Made by a program: the position numbers and the translations under genes. 10,531 nucleotides of DNA from Woeseiaceae bacterium (GTDB lineage: Bacteria; Pseudomonadota; Gammaproteobacteria; Steroidobacterales; Woeseiaceae). The notes under the pieces were generated by a model. The model worked only from the letters and a program-made list of their open reading frames with translations, ran no database searches and was not told where the DNA came from. Positions within the stretch are counted from its first letter, which is position 1. Each line of letters opens with the position of its first letter. The stretch is taken from positions 1 to 10,531 of the forward strand of contig JALHUQ010000286.1 of NCBI GenBank assembly GCA_022866645.1, in the 5' to 3' direction. Shown in pieces: positions 7,086-10,531 of this stretch.

Positions 7086-9404
7086 ATGGCAATAGCCACG
7101 AAAGCCAAGCAAGCAGAGTCGCGCCTGTCCACGCAGGTGCACAGAGCATTGCGTGAGGGTGCGCTATACCTATTCGGCGCGCTGGCGCTGATACTGTGGT
7201 TTGCATTATTTACGTATGACACCGCGGATCCGGGCTTTAGCCAGGCGACCACCAGTGCGGAAGTTCAAAACGGCGTCGGACGTTTCGGTGCGTTTCTGGC
7301 CGACCTGCTGTTCAATTCCTTCGGGCGACCTGCTTATCTCTTCACTGTCATGGTGTTCTTTCTCGGCTGGATGCTGTATCGGGAGCAGAAAACCAAGATC
7401 GAATTGACGAAACTCGATTTCGGATTGCGCTTCGCCGGATTCGTTGCGACTCTTTTGACCAGTTGCGGGCTCGCGACACTGCATTTTTCGCCGCTAGGAT
7501 TTAACGAGTCAGCGGGAGGCATCGTCGGCCAGGTAGTCGGGGAGGGACTGGAATCAGTAATGAAAATCCTGGGCGCGAGCACTTTGCTGTTCTTCTTGTG
7601 GATCGCGTCAGTGTCGCTGTTTCTTGGCATATCCTGGATTCGGGTCATGGACCGCTTAGGCCACTGGTCTCTGCTTGGCTTCGAGAAAGCCCGCTTCAAG
7701 TTGGGAGAATTGCGCGATAAGGCTGAGGGTCGTCGGAGCGCGGCAGCTCGGCAGGATATCGTCCAGGTCGAGAAAAGACTGAAGGCCAATCGCGTCAAAC
7801 CGAGAATTGAACCCATACTCGCACCGCTGGAGCAGAGCGATCGCGTAGAAAAGGAACGTCAGGTACCGCTATTTGATCCACCCGCCGCGGGAGAACTGCC
7901 GCCGTTGTCCTTACTGGATGATCCCCCGCAGCATAAATCAGGATATTCGGAGGATTCACTCGAGGCGATGTCTCGCCTCGTTGAGCTCAAACTCAAGGAT
8001 TTCGGTATCGATGTTGAGGTGAAGTCCGTCTCACCCGGTCCCGTCATCACGCGTTTCGAACTCGACCCGGCACCGGGCGTAAAAGTCAGCCAAATTTCGA
8101 ATTTGTCGAAAGACCTTGCGCGCTCCCTGTCGGTGGTGAGTGTCAGGATCGTGGAGGTCATCCCCGGCAAATCGTTCGTCGGCCTGGAAATACCCAATGA
8201 GGTTCGTCAAATCGTGACCTTGGGCGAAATCCTGAAGTCACGTGCGTTTGAAGATCTCGCATCGCCCGTCACGCTGGCGCTAGGCAAGGACATCGGTGGT
8301 AACTCAGTCGTTGTGGACCTTGCCCGAATGCCACACTTGCTGATCGCAGGAACAACAGGATCCGGCAAGTCTGTTGGCATCAACGCGATGGTGCTCAGCA
8401 TTCTTTATAAAGCGCAGCCGGAACACGTTCGTTTGATCATGATTGATCCGAAAATGCTGGAGTTGTCGGTGTACGAGGGCATTCCACATCTGCTCGCGCC
8501 AGTCGTCACCGATATGAAAGACGCAGCGAATTCGCTGCGTTGGTGCGTCGCCGAAATGGATCGGCGCTATCGCGTAATGTCTGCGCTGGGCGTGCGCAAT
8601 ATCGGTGGGTATAACCGCAAAGTTCGCGACGCCATCGACGCGGGCAAGCCCATCAAGGATCCGATATTCAGGCCGCCCGATATTTTTGATGAAGACAGGC
8701 CCATCGAGCATCCAACCTTGACGCCGCTGCCGTTTATCGTCGTCATCATCGACGAGCTTGCTGACATGATGATGATTGTCGGAAAGAAGGTTGAAGAACT
8801 GATCGCGCGACTGGCGCAGAAAGCGCGAGCGTCCGGTATACACATGATTTTGGCGACGCAGCGACCCTCCGTCGACGTAATAACCGGCTTGATCAAGGCA
8901 AATGTGCCGACGCGAATCGCTTTTCAGGTATCCGCCAAAGTGGACTCCAGAACAATTCTTGATCAGATGGGCGCCGAGAATCTTCTCGGTCACGGCGACA
9001 TGCTGTATTTGCCGCCCGGAACCTCGGTTCCCGTCCGTGTGCACGGCGCATTCGTGAGCGATGAGGAGGTTCATGCTGTTGTCCGGCACCTGAAGCAAAG
9101 TGGTGCGCCACGGTATATTGATGAAATTCTGGACGGTCCGTCCGGTCCAACCCCGGGACTGATCGGCATCGACAAGCCCGGCGACTACGAAGACCCTGAA
9201 CAGGACGCACTCTACGATCAGGCCGTTCAAGTCGTGCTCGAAACCCGAAAAGCCTCGATATCCGGCGTGCAGCGCCGGCTGAAGATCGGCTATAACCGAG
9301 CGGCGAGAATGGTAGAGGCAATGGAGGCTGCAGGCATGGTTGGTCCATTGCAGTCTAATGGCATGCGAGAAATACTGGTTCAGACACCCGTTGAAGATGA
9401 TTAA
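7086..9404 (+). CDS. ftsK: DNA translocase FtsK
   Basis: FtsK sits at the division septum, pumps DNA and activates XerCD recombination at dif. The 772-residue product has hydrophobic segments at about 27-44, 82-97, 114-133 and 161-184 (FtsK N-terminal domain). A short charged linker spans about 190-290. The motor follows: Walker A AGTTGSGKS at 421-429, Walker B IVVIIDELAD at 551-560 and the LATQRPSVDVITGLIKAN segment (589-606). The C-terminal gamma winged-helix domain, about 706-770, contains SGVQRRLKIGYNRAARM and reads polar KOPS sequences. The linker is far shorter than the roughly 600 residues of E. coli FtsK, a length common outside enterics. The ATG at 7086 fits the expected N-terminus. 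lolA overlaps the last eight bases. Confidence 0.98.
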   Translation: MAIATKAKQAESRLSTQVHRALREGALYLFGALALILWFALFTYDTADPGFSQATTSAEVQNGVGRFGAFLADLLFNSFGRPAYLFTVMVFFLGWMLYREQKTKIELTKLDFGLRFAGFVATLLTSCGLATLHFSPLGFNESAGGIVGQVVGEGLESVMKILGASTLLFFLWIASVSLFLGISWIRVMDRLGHWSLLGFEKARFKLGELRDKAEGRRSAAARQDIVQVEKRLKANRVKPRIEPILAPLEQSDRVEKERQVPLFDPPAAGELPPLSLLDDPPQHKSGYSEDSLEAMSRLVELKLKDFGIDVEVKSVSPGPVITRFELDPAPGVKVSQISNLSKDLARSLSVVSVRIVEVIPGKSFVGLEIPNEVRQIVTLGEILKSRAFEDLASPVTLALGKDIGGNSVVVDLARMPHLLIAGTTGSGKSVGINAMVLSILYKAQPEHVRLIMIDPKMLELSVYEGIPHLLAPVVTDMKDAANSLRWCVAEMDRRYRVMSALGVRNIGGYNRKVRDAIDAGKPIKDPIFRPPDIFDEDRPIEHPTLTPLPFIVVIIDELADMMMIVGKKVEELIARLAQKARASGIHMILATQRPSVDVITGLIKANVPTRIAFQVSAKVDSRTILDQMGAENLLGHGDMLYLPPGTSVPVRVHGAFVSDEEVHAVVRHLKQSGAPRYIDEILDGPSGPTPGLIGIDKPGDYEDPEQDALYDQAVQVVLETRKASISGVQRRLKIGYNRAARMVEAMEAAGMVGPLQSNGMREILVQTPVEDD

Positions 9405-10056
9405 ACAACTCATTTCCTTATTGGTACTCGTGCTGGCAGCAAGCATTGCGCATGCACAGTCCAGCATTGACGACCTTGGCCGGAAACTTGTGAACGATTT
9501 TCTGACCAACGTGATCACTTTCGAAAGTCGCTTTGATCAAACCTTGCAGGACGCCGACGGCACCATTATCGAGAGCACGAGCGGCACACTTGAAATCGAG
9601 CGGCCGAAGCGGTTTCGCTGGTCCTATGCCGAGCCCTACGAACAATGGCTGGTAGCCGATGGCGCCAATATCTGGAGCTACGACCTCGATCTGGAACAAG
9701 TCACCGTAAAGCCGCAAGTCGAGGCGCTGGCTAACACTCCGGCTCTGCTACTGGGAGGATCGGAAGATGCGCTGGAGCAATTCGATTTTGGCGATACGAC
9801 GATTGAGGAATTCACGACCTGGATTCGCCTGGAGCCGAAAAACAAGGACAGTGGATTCAACGGCGTAGTACTTGGCTTCATGGAGGGGCAGCTGCGGCGC
9901 ATGGTGTTCTTCGACAATCTTGAGCAGACCACATTGATTGCCTTGCACGATGTCCGAGTCAATGAGCCGATTGATAGTGAACGTTTTGAATTTGTTGTTC
10001 CGGTTGGCGTAGATCTTGTCGGTACGCCTGCCACTGTGATCAGCGAAGAGCCCTGA
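9397..10056 (+). CDS. lolA: Outer-membrane lipoprotein carrier protein LolA
   Basis: LolA takes lipoproteins from the LolCDE transporter and carries them across the periplasm to LolB. The ATG at 9397 gives 219 residues beginning with a clear signal peptide: two-residue start with K3, a hydrophobic core (residues 5-16) and an AHA|Q cleavage site at 20/21. The open frame extends 19 codons further up to another ATG (9340), but that would bury the signal peptide, so 9397 is chosen. Family features include FDQTLQDADG (46-55), SSG-like TSGTLEIERPKRFRW (61-75), where R73 or R74 region matches the conserved FRW arginine, LVADGANIWSYD (85-96) and NTPALLLGG (113-121). The start overlaps the ftsK stop by eight bases and the stop shares one base with the next gene, indicating an operon. 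Confidence 0.95.
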   Translation: MIKQLISLLVLVLAASIAHAQSSIDDLGRKLVNDFLTNVITFESRFDQTLQDADGTIIESTSGTLEIERPKRFRWSYAEPYEQWLVADGANIWSYDLDLEQVTVKPQVEALANTPALLLGGSEDALEQFDFGDTTIEEFTTWIRLEPKNKDSGFNGVVLGFMEGQLRRMVFFDNLEQTTLIALHDVRVNEPIDSERFEFVVPVGVDLVGTPATVISEEP

Positions 10057-10469
10057 TGCTCCCGCTTCGCTACTCGCGCCGCTGGCAGATCGCCAGCCTG
10101 GTCATTCTGTGTCTCGTGCTCGCTGCGGCGTTGATGCCCGCCATCTGGTTCTGGGATGACAAAGTCAAGGCATTGTTGGTGTTTCGGGGTGTCGATAAAT
10201 GGCTGCACGGCGTGACATTTCTGGCACTGTCCGTATGGTTCTGCGGGCTTTATCCGAGAGGCTCGTATTGGAGAATTGGCATCGGGCTACTGGCATTCGG
10301 GCTCATGATCGAAGCGTGTCAACGCATGCTTAGCTATCGCAGCGCAGAATGGTTTGATGTTGCTGCGGACGGGGCCGGCATTATTGTAGGTCTGGTGATT
10401 GGAATCGCGGGCTTAGGGGGTTGGTGCCTGCGAGTCGAGGAGTACTTAGCCGGGCACCACAGTGACTGA
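10056..10469 (+). CDS. VanZ-like small membrane protein
   Basis: The 137-residue protein has about four hydrophobic segments (roughly 12-32, 50-66, 72-88 and 104-124). It shows the polar pattern of the VanZ-like family: DKWLH at 47-51 in the second segment, GLMIEACQ (82-89) with E86 and Q89, R95, and D101 with D105 and G106 before the last helix. VanZ itself gives low teicoplanin resistance in enterococci, but most relatives are uncharacterised, so no resistance role is inferred here. The ATG at 10056 shares its A with the lolA stop, and a GAAGAG sequence five bases upstream may serve as ribosome binding site. The 3' end overlaps the start of rarA by eight bases. Its place between two well-known genes suggests an envelope or stress role, which is inference. 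Confidence 0.82.
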   Translation: MLPLRYSRRWQIASLVILCLVLAAALMPAIWFWDDKVKALLVFRGVDKWLHGVTFLALSVWFCGLYPRGSYWRIGIGLLAFGLMIEACQRMLSYRSAEWFDVAADGAGIIVGLVIGIAGLGGWCLRVEEYLAGHHSD

Positions 10470-10531
10470 CCTTTTTGCGAATGAGTTCGACGGTGATCGT
10501 CCGCTCGCTGACCGGATGCGCCCGGCAACAT
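10462..10531 (+). CDS. rarA: Replication-associated recombination protein RarA (N-terminal part)
   Basis: RarA (MgsA) is an AAA+ ATPase related to clamp loaders that acts at stalled or gapped replication forks. Only the first 23 codons are in the window, before any ATPase motif. PLADRMRP at residues 15-22 matches the conserved PLAxRMRP start of the family, and rarA follows lolA in E. coli and Pseudomonas. The start is a GTG at 10462, the only usual start codon between the in-frame TAG at 10447-10449 and the conserved segment. It overlaps the end of the VanZ-like gene by eight bases. The gene continues beyond the right edge. Confidence 0.85.
   Translation, partial: MTDLFANEFDGDRPLADRMRPAT

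Noticed and set aside
7539..7546. GGGGAGGG on the plus strand inside ftsK matches the E. coli KOPS consensus GGGNAGGG.
   Set aside because: With seven fixed bases, about one match is expected by chance in 10.5 kb on both strands; a single site says nothing about polarity or use in this organism.
9340..9396. Upstream ATG that would lengthen LolA by 19 residues.
   Set aside because: It would place non-signal residues before a clear signal peptide and lies deep inside the ftsK gamma domain coding region; 9397 is the better start.
8304..9518. A 404-codon minus-strand open frame opposite ftsK and the start of lolA.
   Set aside because: It is rich in His, Arg and Cys, has no recognisable domain and is fully explained as a shadow of conserved ftsK codons.

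Overview
The window reads as ordinary chromosomal DNA from a gammaproteobacterium. The order clpS-clpA / infA-aat-...-trxB / ftsK-lolA-...-rarA is the conserved block I recall from Escherichia coli and Pseudomonas, and the ClpA, IF1, Aat, TrxB, FtsK and LolA proteins all carry the usual gammaproteobacterial motifs at nearly full family length. Three differences argue against an enteric bacterium: a type II secretion gene (gspC) lies next to clpS, cydDC and lrp are missing, and FtsK has a short linker. I cannot name a genus. I see no mobile element, CRISPR array, rRNA, tRNA or phage gene, and no gap without a gene exceeds about 165 bases.

Layout. (1) Positions 1-980, minus strand: gspC and probably the first codons of gspD, the start of a type II secretion operon that leaves the window to the left. 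(2) Positions 981-1107: a divergent control region with a plausible sigma70 promoter for clpS and a small inverted repeat at its -35. (3) Positions 1108-3731, plus strand: clpS-clpA, the N-degron adaptor and its AAA+ unfoldase. (4) Positions 3728-6920, minus strand: trxB, a FemAB/GNAT-like protein of the COG3146/DUF482 type, aat and infA. The first three are tightly packed. infA follows after 76 bases that hold a perfect 9-bp inverted repeat, and it appears to start with TTG. clpA and infA converge and overlap by 4 bases at their stop codons. (5) Positions 6921-7085: a divergent region between trxB and ftsK. (6) Positions 7086-10531, plus strand: ftsK, lolA, a small VanZ-like membrane protein and the start of rarA, each overlapping the next by 1-8 bases.

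How the genes work together. Aat puts Leu or Phe on protein N-termini, ClpS recognises such N-degrons, and ClpA (with ClpP encoded elsewhere) unfolds the tagged protein, so three steps of one proteolytic route sit within 3.7 kb. TrxB keeps thioredoxin reduced. FtsK couples division to chromosome segregation, LolA carries lipoproteins across the periplasm, and RarA acts at stalled replication forks.

I did not find a clear new biological system. The points most worth a second look are the TTG start and upstream hairpin of infA, the uncharacterised FemAB-like gene between trxB and aat, the VanZ-like gene between lolA and rarA, the missing ate/bpt gene, and a short protein-like open frame before ftsK.
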